DNA from: Pedobacter sp. ok626 | Lineage (GTDB): Bacteria; Bacteroidota; Bacteroidia; Sphingobacteriales; Sphingobacteriaceae | DNA length: 64,000 nt | Direction: 5' to 3' | NCBI RefSeq assembly: GCF_900100435.1 | Contig: NZ_FNEX01000012.1 | Location: 1 to 64,000, forward strand | Part shown: positions 26,127 through 35,009 of the stretch, piece after piece | Layout: every line of letters begins with the position of its first letter | How positions within the stretch are numbered: the stretch's first letter is position 1 | Program-made: the position numbers and the translations under genes | The notes under the pieces: generated by a model | The model's input: only the letters and a program-made list of their open reading frames with translations | The model's database searches: none | Told to the model about the DNA's origin: nothing

Positions 26127-27014
26127 TTAAATCCAGCTATCCGTAAAACGATAAATGTTAAAATCCGGGCTTTTTAAGGCCTCAGCAAGGTCCGCATGTA
26201 ATTTCTTTCTGTCAACACCAACCATACGATAATGCTGAATAATCTTAAAGGCCTTTTCCTCCAGCAGAAAAGATTTGCGCTCATTATCAATTAAAGTAGG
26301 CTGAAGCAGCCATTCACACAACTCAGCTATCCCCTCCTTTTTATCTGCGACTGTTTTAAACACAGGAATATGATGATGCTGATGAACCAATTTTTTAAGA
26401 TTGTTAGCAAACGTATCGGCCCCTTCCCTATCGGCCTTGTTCACAACAAACGCTTGGGCGATCTCCATCAAACCCGACTTTATATTTTGAATTTCATCCC
26501 CGGATTCTGGAACTAGCACAACCACAGTTTTATCAGCAAGCCCGGCAATCTCGACCTCAGATTGACCGACGCCAACCGTCTCCACAAGAATCATATCAAA
26601 TCCTGCTGCCTTGATTAAATCAACAATTTCAATCGTTTTTGCAGAGATTCCGCCCAATGCTCCACGAGTTGCCAATGACCGTATATATACATTCGGGTTA
26701 TTAAACTGCTGGGACATCCTGATCCTATCGCCCAACAATGATCCAAAATTAAATGGAGAAGTAGGATCCACGGCGAGAATAGCAATTTTCTTACCTGCCT
26801 TTACAATCTCCTCCGTAATTGCATTAACCAAGGTACTTTTACCTGCTCCAGGAGGCCCAGTTATACCTATTACAGGAACCCTTGAATTAACCTTGATTGT
26901 CCTTAGCAATTCAGTAGCCGGAGGGATATCGTTTTCGACAAAGGTGATTGCCCGCGCCAGGGCATTAAAATTTCCTTGTTCAATTCCTTTTAAAAGTGGG
27001 TCGTTGGCATCCAT
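26127..27014 (-). CDS. meaB: Methylmalonyl-CoA mutase-associated GTPase MeaB
   Basis: G3E-family chaperone that gates adenosylcobalamin delivery to methylmalonyl-CoA mutase, 295 aa. Walker A is VIGITGPPGAGKSTLVNA. The region AVDPTSPFNFGSLLGDRIRMSQQ and VETVGVGQSEVEIA (switch II) follow, then NKADREGAD for guanine specificity. Family-typical C-terminal residues RMVGVDRKKLHADL are seen. The mutase genes are not in this window. The start codon region also contains the plus-strand promoter for the glycan genes. Confidence 0.95.
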   Translation of the reverse strand: MDANDPLLKGIEQGNFNALARAITFVENDIPPATELLRTIKVNSRVPVIGITGPPGAGKSTLVNAITEEIVKAGKKIAILAVDPTSPFNFGSLLGDRIRMSQQFNNPNVYIRSLATRGALGGISAKTIEIVDLIKAAGFDMILVETVGVGQSEVEIAGLADKTVVVLVPESGDEIQNIKSGLMEIAQAFVVNKADREGADTFANNLKKLVHQHHHIPVFKTVADKKEGIAELCEWLLQPTLIDNERKSFLLEEKAFKIIQHYRMVGVDRKKLHADLAEALKSPDFNIYRFTDSWI

Positions 27015-27030
27015 TAATAAAGTATCTTTG
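27004..27030 (+). promoter_or_regulatory. Promoter of the first glycan-island gene
   Basis: TTG at 27004-27006 and TATCTTTG at 27023-27030 with a 16-bp spacer approximate the Bacteroidota promoter. It overlaps the 5' end of meaB on the opposite strand. Confidence 0.5.
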
Positions 27031-27104
27031 CTACAAAGAAATAGAATTAATTCAATATTCCCTTAAAGGGACTACTTCCAAACATCTTAGATCAAGCATT
27101 AGCA

Positions 27105-27761
27105 ATGTCAATACCGAAGACTATTTATCAAACGTTTAAGTCCAACAAACTGCCATTAATTACCAGATGGCAAATTTCAAAATTCAGAAGAAAAAATCGG
27201 GATTACAGCTATGAGTTCTATGATGATAAAAGAATTGAATCTTTTTTGAAGGAAGCTTACGATGATGAAACTTTAAAGCTTTATCAGCAACTTAATATTG
27301 GTGCAGCAAAGGCAGACTTTTTCCGGTATGCCATATTGCTTAAAAAAGGAGGCATCTACCTGGATATAGACAGTTCTATTAAAGGAAGTCTTAATGATTT
27401 CATCCTCCCAGATGATGTTGCCATCATTTCTGATGAACGGAATCCTGGTTTATGCGTACAATGGGCATTGGTTTTTGAAGCGCAGCATCCCTTTCTTCAA
27501 AAAACCATGGAGTTGATGTTAGACAATATCAGGAATAACAAATACCCTCACGATGTACATAAAATGACAGGACCAACAGTTTATTCAGAAGCTATAAAGC
27601 AATGCTTAAAGGGAAATCCCAACATCCCCTACCGTAGACTTGGAATAGATTACAACGGTCATTTTAAATTTAAATATCCGCTAAGTAAGCTGCTATATCA
27701 GAGAGGTACGCATTGGAAAAAACTGCAATTAACGCAACCAGTGCTTAAAGTAAAGGAGTAA
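27105..27761 (+). CDS. Glycosyltransferase with DXD sugar-binding motif (GT32-like)
   Basis: 218 aa. The start IPKTIYQTFKSNKLP and the block YEFYDDKRIESFLKE, followed by AAKADFFRYAILLKKGGIYLDIDSS, are the hallmark of the Gly_transf_sug family. The DXD metal/nucleotide-sugar site is DID. Members add hexoses to surface polysaccharide or lipid-linked sugars. First gene of the plus-strand part of the glycan island; 61 bp separate it from the next gene, which has its own -7-like element. Acceptor and donor are unknown. Confidence 0.88.
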   Translation: MSIPKTIYQTFKSNKLPLITRWQISKFRRKNRDYSYEFYDDKRIESFLKEAYDDETLKLYQQLNIGAAKADFFRYAILLKKGGIYLDIDSSIKGSLNDFILPDDVAIISDERNPGLCVQWALVFEAQHPFLQKTMELMLDNIRNNKYPHDVHKMTGPTVYSEAIKQCLKGNPNIPYRRLGIDYNGHFKFKYPLSKLLYQRGTHWKKLQLTQPVLKVKE

Positions 27762-27790
27762 CACAAAGCCAATCCTGCTTTAATAAAACT

Positions 27791-27798
27791 TACATTTG
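27791..27798 (+). promoter_or_regulatory. -7-like element before the second glycan gene
   Basis: TACATTTG matches TAnnTTTG, 24 bp upstream of the ATG at 27822. No -33 TTG at the right distance. Confidence 0.4.
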
Positions 27799-27821
27799 CA
27801 AAAAAACATTCAATACCATTA

Positions 27822-28700
27822 ATGAAAGTCACAGGCTTTACCTTTATAAGAAATGCAATCGCAAACGACTACCCTGTAGCGGAGGCCATCCGTTCTGTTT
27901 TACCTCTATGCGATGACTTTGTTGTTGCTTTAGGGAACTCAACTGACGAAACTGCTGAACTTATAAAATCAATTTCACCAGATAAGATAAAAATAATCAA
28001 TACGGTTTGGGATGATTCTCTTCAAAAAGGAGGACAGGTATTCGCAGAAGAGACTAACAAAGCCATCAAAGCGATTTCACCCGACATTGATTGGATGATT
28101 TATATACAAGGTGATGAGTGTATCCATGAGAAGTATCACGAGATCATCAAACAGGAAATGAAAGACAACCTGAAGGATGAGCAGATAGAAGCGCTACTTT
28201 TAAAATACGTGCATTTCTATGCCTCTTATGATTATTATGCTGAATCACGTCGTTGGTATAGAAGAGAGATTCGCATACTGAAAAACTTGCCAGGGATACA
28301 TTCTTACAGAGATGCACAAGGTTTTAGGATCAATGATAGAAAATTAAGGGTAAAACTAATTGACGCCTATATTTATCATTATGGCTGGGTTAAAACGCCT
28401 AAGGCCCTACAAGGAAAAGTCAGAAATTTTAATCAATTCTATCAAACTCAAGACTGGGTAGAGCAAAACTTTCCAATTCAGGAATCTTTCGACATGCGAA
28501 ATGCAGATCGTCTGGTCAAATTTGAGGAAAATCACCCCAAAGTGATGCAAAATAGGATAGCCGCCACTAACTGGACATTTGATGAAGATCTAACTAAAAG
28601 AACTCCTAAGATGAGCCTTAAAAGAAGGATGTTACAAAAAATAGAAGATCTAACAGGAATCAGGCTATTTGAATACCGTAATTATAAGATCGTTAAATAA
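27822..28700 (+). CDS. Glycosyltransferase, family 2-like
   Basis: 292 aa. It opens with KVTGFTFIRNAIANDYPVAEAIRSVLPLCDD, then VVALGNSTDETAELI and WMIYIQGDECIHEKYH, the pattern of a divergent GT2-like subgroup in which the DXD site is replaced by GDE. A long C-terminal half, rich in Tyr and Arg (RRWYRREIRILKNLPG), may bind the acceptor. Donor sugar cannot be told. Followed 3 bp later by the next transferase, so co-transcribed. Confidence 0.85.
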   Translation: MKVTGFTFIRNAIANDYPVAEAIRSVLPLCDDFVVALGNSTDETAELIKSISPDKIKIINTVWDDSLQKGGQVFAEETNKAIKAISPDIDWMIYIQGDECIHEKYHEIIKQEMKDNLKDEQIEALLLKYVHFYASYDYYAESRRWYRREIRILKNLPGIHSYRDAQGFRINDRKLRVKLIDAYIYHYGWVKTPKALQGKVRNFNQFYQTQDWVEQNFPIQESFDMRNADRLVKFEENHPKVMQNRIAATNWTFDEDLTKRTPKMSLKRRMLQKIEDLTGIRLFEYRNYKIVK

Positions 28701-28702
28701 TC

Positions 28703-29692
28703 ATGATGAAGAAAAGCCTTTCAGTCATTATCCCAAACTATAATGGTAGGCACTTGCTCGAAGCCTATTTACCATCAGTGCTTCAAGCAGTCAAAAAAGC
28801 AGCGGTTCCCTACGAGATCATTGTCATAGATGACGGTTCAAAAGACCAAAGCGTAGATTTTATAAAACAACACTACCCAGAAATTCTTCTATTGATAAAT
28901 GATAAAAATCGGGGCTTCTCTTACACCTGCAACCAAGGAATAAAGACCGCACAGTATGCCCTCACATTTCTCTTAAATTCAGATGTAAGACTTACCGAAG
29001 ACTACTTTGAGCAACAATGGAAGTATTTCCAACATGAGGATACTTTTGGGGTAATGGGACGGATTATGAGTGCCGATGGCAGCAAAATAGAAGATGCAGC
29101 CCGAATTTTATTTCGCAAGGGTTGCCGACTTAAAGCTAACCGCTTTTATTTTTCAACTGATCCTAACGAGGAGAGTACTTATACAGCTTACCTTTCAGGG
29201 GCAAATGCTTTAGTAGATACCAAAAAACTCAAAAAATTAAATGGCTTTGATGAAATCTACTCTCCCTTCTCTTCTGAAGACTCAGACCTATGCTTAAGAG
29301 CATGGCTTGTTGGATGGAAATGCTATTATGAGCACCGGTCCATCTGTTTTCATCAGGTTAGTGGGAGTACAAAAACTCAGATTAAATCAGAGTTCATTAA
29401 GAAGATCTATTATCGGAACAGGTTTATATTTCACAAAATCCACCTAAATGGATTCAGGGGCTGGATATGGCCTACTTATTTATTACTTTTAGAAGTATTA
29501 CCCAAGCTTATTCTTGGAAAATCATGGATGATGACCAGTTATAAGGAATATCTGCAGCACATCCCCCAGATAAAAGCTTCAAGAGCAAACATTGTATCCC
29601 TCAAGAGAAAACACGGTTCTGAACTTAATGTGCAAGATATCATCGATAAGATTAACCACTCTATTTCCAACAAGAATGTAGTATTCCTGTAA
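28703..29692 (+). CDS. Glycosyltransferase family 2
   Basis: 329 aa. The GT-A fold is visible: LSVIIPNYNGRHLLEAYLPSVL at the N-terminus, EIIVIDDGSKDQSVD, NDKNRGFSYTCNQGIK and FLLNSDVRLTEDYF, then GANALVDTKKLKKLNGFDE and SEDSDLCLRAWL for the C-terminal part of the domain. This is the rhamnosyl/WcaA-like GT2 layout. A C-terminal hydrophobic stretch near WPTYLLLLEVLPKLIL could touch the membrane. Inverting transfer of a hexose or deoxyhexose onto a growing chain is likely; specificity unknown. Confidence 0.92.
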   Translation: MMKKSLSVIIPNYNGRHLLEAYLPSVLQAVKKAAVPYEIIVIDDGSKDQSVDFIKQHYPEILLLINDKNRGFSYTCNQGIKTAQYALTFLLNSDVRLTEDYFEQQWKYFQHEDTFGVMGRIMSADGSKIEDAARILFRKGCRLKANRFYFSTDPNEESTYTAYLSGANALVDTKKLKKLNGFDEIYSPFSSEDSDLCLRAWLVGWKCYYEHRSICFHQVSGSTKTQIKSEFIKKIYYRNRFIFHKIHLNGFRGWIWPTYLLLLEVLPKLILGKSWMMTSYKEYLQHIPQIKASRANIVSLKRKHGSELNVQDIIDKINHSISNKNVVFL

Positions 29693-29718
29693 AAACTTAT
29701 GTTTAATTATAGAAAGCG

Positions 29719-29726
29719 TAACTTTG
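29719..29726 (+). promoter_or_regulatory. -7-like element before the ABC exporter
   Basis: TAACTTTG matches TAnnTTTG and lies 18 bp upstream of the ATG at 29744. No clear -33 partner. Confidence 0.4.
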
Positions 29727-29743
29727 CAGCCTAATTTTTATAA

Positions 29744-31570
29744 ATGAAAACCTATTTCAGATTATTGTCATTTGCAAAACCAATAGAAAAATTTGCAATA
29801 CCATATATCATCACCACCTTACTTGCTGTACTTTTTGGGGTATTAAACCTTACCTTGTTAGCTCCTTTATTCGGGGTAATGATGTCAGACGAGAAGCCTG
29901 CTCCAGCCCCAACTGATGCTCCGGCTTCGAACTTTAACGTCATGGCGAAATTTCAGGAATTCGCCAATCATTCCCTGGCGACTAATGGGCCCGAGAAAAC
30001 ATTAACCTATATCTGTATTATTATCATCATTTCAGTATTGCTTTCCAACATCTTCAAGTATTTTTCACAAAGAACAATGGAAGATTTAAGGGTGCATACC
30101 TTATTGAACCTTCGTAAAACGGTATTTAACAATGTAATGAACCTCCATGTAGGCTACTTTAACAATGAGCGTAAAGGAGACATTATTTCAAAAGTTTCTT
30201 CAGACGTGCAGGTTGTACAATTTACGGTTACTAACACACTACAGGTCGTATTTAAAGAGCCTGTAACACTCATTTTCTATATCATTGCTTTATTAATGAT
30301 ATCTGTAAAGCTAACCCTGTTTTCGTTAATGGTAATTCCTATATCGGCCTTCATTATTAGCAAAATCGTAAAAAGACTAAAACAACAAGCAAAAGAATCA
30401 CACGAATCTTTTGCCAAAATGATCGGATTTTTAGATGAAGCACTAGGCGGTATAAAAATCATTAAAGCCTTTAATGCAACACAAAGAATAAAAGACAAGT
30501 TCCATGCTGAAAATGTCTTTTATTCTAATCTGAATAGAAAAATGGTAAGAAGGCAACAGTTAGGCTCACCGGTATCCGAATTTCTTGGTGTTTTAATGGT
30601 TTCGTTTATTGTTTGGTATGGTGGATCCCTAACTATGAGCAAGCAACCTGGTGCGCTTTCAGTTGGACAATTCATCTCCTACATTGCTATATTTTCACAG
30701 GTAATGCGTCCTGCAAAAGCCTTGACGGATGCATTCAGTGGAATACACTCAGGTATAGCCGCCGGAGAACGCGTATTAGAACTTATCGACACCAAACCAC
30801 AGATGGTAAATAAACCGGGTGCCGAGACTATAAAAGGCTTTAATCAGGCAGTAACTTTTGAAAATGTATCCTTTAGTTATGGTACAAAAGAGGTATTAAG
30901 GAGTATCAATTTAACTATTCAGAAAGGCAAAACAGTAGCTTTGGTAGGCCCATCAGGAGGTGGTAAGAGTACTTTGATGGACCTTATTCCACGCTTTCAT
31001 GATGCAAAATCAGGCACTATTAAAATTGATGGTCATGACTATAGAGATTTAACAGTTGAGAGCATACGGGCTCAAATGGGTACTGTAAACCAGGAGTCTT
31101 TGCTATTTAATGATACAATTTTCAACAACATTGCTTTTGCAAAGCCTGAAGCAACAGAAGAAGAAGTTGTTAATGCCGCAAAAATCGCCAATGCTCATGA
31201 CTTTATATTAAATACTGAAGACGGTTATCAAACCTTCGTGGGCGATAGGGGAAACCGCTTGTCAGGCGGTCAGAAACAGCGGATCTGTATTGCAAGAGCA
31301 GTTTTAGCTAACCCCCCTATTATGCTTTTAGATGAAGCTACATCAGCACTTGATACCGAGTCAGAGAAACTGGTACAGGAAGCACTAAATAACCTAATGA
31401 AAAACAGGACATCCATTGTAATTGCCCACCGATTAAGCACCATACAGCACGCAGATCAAATTGCAGTTATTGATAAAGGGCAGGTTATTGAAATGGGAAA
31501 TCATTCTGAATTGATAACTCATAATGGCCTATATAAACGTCTAATTGATATGCAAACTTTTACGGATTAA
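29744..31570 (+). CDS. MsbA-like ABC exporter (fused membrane and ATPase domains)
   Basis: 608 aa half-transporter acting as a dimer in the inner membrane. Six transmembrane helices occupy about residues 20-320, followed by the ATPase: Walker A GPSGGGKSTL, Q-loop NQESLLF, signature LSGGQKQR, Walker B IMLLDEATSALD and H-loop IAHRLSTIQ. An extra stretch rich in Pro/Ala between the first two helices (DEKPAPAPTDAPASN) is unusual but seen in Bacteroidota homologues. Placed among sugar transferases, it probably flips a lipid-linked glycan or lipid A, though drug or general lipid export cannot be excluded. Confidence 0.93.
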   Translation: MKTYFRLLSFAKPIEKFAIPYIITTLLAVLFGVLNLTLLAPLFGVMMSDEKPAPAPTDAPASNFNVMAKFQEFANHSLATNGPEKTLTYICIIIIISVLLSNIFKYFSQRTMEDLRVHTLLNLRKTVFNNVMNLHVGYFNNERKGDIISKVSSDVQVVQFTVTNTLQVVFKEPVTLIFYIIALLMISVKLTLFSLMVIPISAFIISKIVKRLKQQAKESHESFAKMIGFLDEALGGIKIIKAFNATQRIKDKFHAENVFYSNLNRKMVRRQQLGSPVSEFLGVLMVSFIVWYGGSLTMSKQPGALSVGQFISYIAIFSQVMRPAKALTDAFSGIHSGIAAGERVLELIDTKPQMVNKPGAETIKGFNQAVTFENVSFSYGTKEVLRSINLTIQKGKTVALVGPSGGGKSTLMDLIPRFHDAKSGTIKIDGHDYRDLTVESIRAQMGTVNQESLLFNDTIFNNIAFAKPEATEEEVVNAAKIANAHDFILNTEDGYQTFVGDRGNRLSGGQKQRICIARAVLANPPIMLLDEATSALDTESEKLVQEALNNLMKNRTSIVIAHRLSTIQHADQIAVIDKGQVIEMGNHSELITHNGLYKRLIDMQTFTD

Positions 31571-31576
31571 CTATAT

Positions 31577-32329
31577 ATGATTTATCCTTCTGATCATCCT
31601 AAAGTTAGTATTGTAATTGTTGTAAGAAATGCGGCACCGACTATTGAAAGCGCTATTAAAAGTGTTCTTATACAAGACTACAAAAATTTCGAATTCATAA
31701 TTATTGATGGAATTTCCACTGATGGAACCCTGGATATTATTGAGAAATACAAGGCTCATATAGCTTATTTCAGCTCTGAAAAGGATGCCGGAATTTATGA
31801 TGCGATGAACAAATCACTTAGCAAATGTAGTGGCGACTATATCTATTTTTTAGGAGCTGATGATGAATTATATAGCCCTAACGTTCTAAGTGCCATTTTT
31901 GACAAGAACCAATATAATGAGCATGACGTTCTTTATGGAGATGCTTATTATATATGCAAAAAGAAGCTTCGATTTGGAAAAATGAATAGGTATCGCGTAG
32001 GTAAACACAATTTCAATCACCAAACGCTGTTTTATCCAAAAAGTGTTTTCAATATATATAGCTATAATACTAAGTATAAAATCTGGGCAGATTACTTATT
32101 AAACATCTTGTTATATTTTAAAAGTGATTACCAATTCCGGTATGTCAATGTTATTATTTCAAAGTTTAACGATATGGGTACATCAGGGGTTAACAACATT
32201 GATTTTGATTTTGAAGACGACAGAGAACAGATTATCAAAGAAGTCTTTCCTATTGACGTCTACATCTTTTGCAAGGCCAGGAACGTATTTTTATATATTC
32301 AAAAAATCTTTAAATCGTTATTCAGGTAG
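31577..32329 (+). CDS. Glycosyltransferase family 2
   Basis: 250 aa. A GT2 domain fills most of the protein: KVSIVIVVRNAAPTIESAIKSVL, FEFIIIDGISTDGTLDII, SEKDAGIYDAMNKSL, GDYIYFLGADDELY. The GIYDAMNKG-like block is typical of the WcaE/WcaA colanic-acid-like group. Starts 6 bp after the ABC exporter stop and is followed directly, with no gap, by the next gene. AT content is visibly higher than in the flanking housekeeping genes. Confidence 0.93.
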   Translation: MIYPSDHPKVSIVIVVRNAAPTIESAIKSVLIQDYKNFEFIIIDGISTDGTLDIIEKYKAHIAYFSSEKDAGIYDAMNKSLSKCSGDYIYFLGADDELYSPNVLSAIFDKNQYNEHDVLYGDAYYICKKKLRFGKMNRYRVGKHNFNHQTLFYPKSVFNIYSYNTKYKIWADYLLNILLYFKSDYQFRYVNVIISKFNDMGTSGVNNIDFDFEDDREQIIKEVFPIDVYIFCKARNVFLYIQKIFKSLFR

Positions 32330-34093
32330 ATGTTAAATGTTATAGTCATTCCTTTATATAAAAAAAACTTAAACGAATTTGAACGCATTTCAATACAGCA
32401 ATGCTTTAAAGTGTTTAAAGGCCATACGATTTGCGTTGTAAAACCCGAAAGTTTAGACTTATCTACAATATTCAAAGAATTTCCATTTGATAAAATGGTT
32501 TGTTTTGAAGATAGCTTCTTTGAAGATATACACGGATACAACAGGCTCATGCTGTCCCCAAAATTTTATGAAAGCTTTCTGAATTACAACTATATGTTAA
32601 TCTATCAACCAGATGCATTCGCATTTTCTGATATGTTGAATTACTGGGCAGATAGTGGATATGATTATATTGGCGCTCCATGGCTTAGGCCTCTTAAAAA
32701 GAACACGCCCTTTAATAGACTGTACAATAAACTAAAATCCGATTTATATATAAAATTCAATGTTACTCAAAAGGGCTTACCTAAGAGCAAGCAATTGTAT
32801 AATAGAGTTGGTAACGGAGGCTTCTCGCTCAGGAATATTAAAAAGTTTTATGATTTGACCATCAGTGAAGAAGAGATGATTCAACATTATATAGATCTTA
32901 AAAATCCCGCCTTCAACGAAGATTTATTTTGGTCAATCGAAATAAACAGAAAACAAAAAAAACTAAATATTCCTGATTTTCTAACTGCAGTTAAGTTTTC
33001 CATAGAAACACATCCGAAATATGCCTTTGAATTGGGAGGAAACACACTACCTTTCGGATGTCATGCTTGGGAAAAAAATCTAGAGTTTTGGGGCCCGATT
33101 ATAAAAAAAGAAGGTTATAATATACCTTCTTCAATTCCACTCATATCGATTGCCATCTGCACTTACAATGGAGAAAGTCACCTCGTTGAACAATTAGATT
33201 CCCTTGTTAATCAAGACTACCAAAATAAGGAAATCATTGTTGTTGATGATGGCTCATCTGATAGGACAGCAAGTATTTTAGAGGCATATAGTCAGAAATT
33301 CGATTTCTTAAAATTCTATCAAAATGAAAAAAACCTAGGGTACATCAAAAATTTTGAGCGTGCACTTAGTCTCTGTAAAGGTGATTTTATAGCACTTTCA
33401 GATCAGGATGACATCTGGGATTTGAAAAAGCTATCTCTAATGATTAGACATTTTGAAGAGGATAAATATAGTCTGGTTTATCACGATTCATTATTAGTAG
33501 ATGAGAATGGTAATTCTTTGAACAGGAAATTTACTGACAGAGTCGGTCATATCAAGGAAAGCCATAAATACGAAGTATTACTAAGTAATTGCATTGCCGG
33601 CCATGCAATGCTCTTTAAAAGAAATCTGATCCCATTCCTCATTCCAATTCCTATAGGTGTAACACATGATCATTGGATAGCCTACAATGCCTTATCAAAA
33701 GGCAAAGTTAAATTCATAAAGGCCCTTTTGGTAAACTACAGGCAACATGAAAATACGGTAACTTATTCTGAACACCTATCTGAGATTAAAATCGCAAGCA
33801 ACGATGATTTAAAGAAAATAGAGCGTAGAAAATTAGAGAATGACCTTCGTATTCAATGGTTAAATACATTCAAAACTTCCAGGTTAAATACCGAAAAGGA
33901 TATCCTTTTTTTAGATAAATTGATTAGTGCGCTATCCACTAGGGACGATAAGTACTTTTCTATTGATCTGTTTGCCCTTCTGCTATTTAATAGAAATAAG
34001 GTTTATACTTTATTTGACAAGCCCCTGTTAAGCAAAATCACGAGACTGTACAAAGAGTCAATTGGTAATAAACTTAAGCTAAAAAGACTATAG
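32330..34093 (+). CDS. DUF5672-GT2 fusion protein
   Basis: 587 aa with two parts. Residues about 1-255 match the DUF5672 pattern: VIVIPLYKKNLNEFERISIQQC, GYNRLMLSPKFYESFLNY, MLIYQPDAFAF, WADSGYDYIGAPWL, NGGFSLRNIKKFYDL and NEDLFWSIE. Residues about 265-500 are a GT2 domain: ISIAICTYNGESHLVEQLDSLV, IIVVDDGSSDRTASIL, NLGYIKNFERALSLCKGD, SDQDDIWDLKKL. DUF5672 is itself likely a sugar transferase-like fold, so this may be a bifunctional enzyme adding two residues in succession. No stop or frame change between the parts, so the fusion appears real. Starts immediately after the preceding gene. Confidence 0.88.
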   Translation: MLNVIVIPLYKKNLNEFERISIQQCFKVFKGHTICVVKPESLDLSTIFKEFPFDKMVCFEDSFFEDIHGYNRLMLSPKFYESFLNYNYMLIYQPDAFAFSDMLNYWADSGYDYIGAPWLRPLKKNTPFNRLYNKLKSDLYIKFNVTQKGLPKSKQLYNRVGNGGFSLRNIKKFYDLTISEEEMIQHYIDLKNPAFNEDLFWSIEINRKQKKLNIPDFLTAVKFSIETHPKYAFELGGNTLPFGCHAWEKNLEFWGPIIKKEGYNIPSSIPLISIAICTYNGESHLVEQLDSLVNQDYQNKEIIVVDDGSSDRTASILEAYSQKFDFLKFYQNEKNLGYIKNFERALSLCKGDFIALSDQDDIWDLKKLSLMIRHFEEDKYSLVYHDSLLVDENGNSLNRKFTDRVGHIKESHKYEVLLSNCIAGHAMLFKRNLIPFLIPIPIGVTHDHWIAYNALSKGKVKFIKALLVNYRQHENTVTYSEHLSEIKIASNDDLKKIERRKLENDLRIQWLNTFKTSRLNTEKDILFLDKLISALSTRDDKYFSIDLFALLLFNRNKVYTLFDKPLLSKITRLYKESIGNKLKLKRL

Positions 34094-34960
34094 TTTTAAA
34101 AGACAAAAGCTCAATTTCAAAAACTGTATTAAAGGTATCTTACCGGATTTTTTACCATTGATTAATATATTTAGTATCTCTCCTTTTTTAAATCCAAAAT
34201 TAATCATGTTTGTGATCAATCTTTTATAAGCTCTTTTCTCAAATTGAAGTTGTTGTACATCACTGAGGGCTACTTTACTTATCGGTAAGATGTGTTGCCA
34301 TTTTTGATGTACTTTCAAAATTTCTAAAAGCCATTCTTTACTAAAACTACCTTCCGAAAAATGCTCCATTAATATCTCAAATGTAACTGCAACTTGATGG
34401 GTTTGTCCCACATTTAGGCAAAAGTCAACATCATATCCATGAAAACCTTTTAAAAGCGTATCATCAAACCTATGGTTTACGGCAATAGCCTTGCGTGTAC
34501 ACAACCACATTCCATCTAGACAAGCTACCTCAACAATATCTTCTCCTGTGGAATTGAAATATACTTTAGTTCCTTCTTTAGTCTTGGATTTAAAGTTCTG
34601 TATATAATTAATCGCTTTGACCCCTCCCTCGTTACCATCAGCATCCCAGCCAGAAGGAGCAAAGGATTTATAAGCACATCCTGCGACCCCCAGTACACCC
34701 AAATCCAGATGATTGTCAAAAGCAGATAAGACCTTTAATCCCCAATTATTAGTTTTAATTTCTAAATCTTCATGCATGAAGCATAGCACTTCATACTTTG
34801 CCCGGGAAACACCCTGATTATACACGTGACATATCCCCATTTCTCCTTTGCTATTCTCAATAGCAATAAGTTCATAAGGTGTACCAATTGTAGCCTCAAT
34901 ATTTCTACGTAGATGTTCTAAAAATTGTCTTTTTGCTGATGATACAATAATGGTTATCAT
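34088..34960 (-). CDS. Glycosyltransferase-like protein (Glyco_tranf_2_5 type)
   Basis: 290 aa on the minus strand, overlapping the previous gene's end by 6 bp. MITIIVSSAKRQFLEHLRRNIEATIG, ELIAIENSKGEMGICHVYNQGVSRAKYEVLCFMHEDLEI and GVLGVAGCAYK, later ACLDGMWLCTRKAIA and GFHGYDVDFCLNV, form the recognisable pattern of this divergent GT2 group; HED takes the DXD position. The C-terminus ends in a hydrophobic helix-like stretch. Acceptor unknown. Forms a small minus-strand block with the next gene inside the otherwise plus-strand island. Confidence 0.85.
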   Translation of the reverse strand: MITIIVSSAKRQFLEHLRRNIEATIGTPYELIAIENSKGEMGICHVYNQGVSRAKYEVLCFMHEDLEIKTNNWGLKVLSAFDNHLDLGVLGVAGCAYKSFAPSGWDADGNEGGVKAINYIQNFKSKTKEGTKVYFNSTGEDIVEVACLDGMWLCTRKAIAVNHRFDDTLLKGFHGYDVDFCLNVGQTHQVAVTFEILMEHFSEGSFSKEWLLEILKVHQKWQHILPISKVALSDVQQLQFEKRAYKRLITNMINFGFKKGEILNILINGKKSGKIPLIQFLKLSFCLLKL

Positions 34961-35009
34961 AGTCTCTTCTTACTTAAAATTCCCACCAAATAAATGCGAT
35001 AAACTACCA

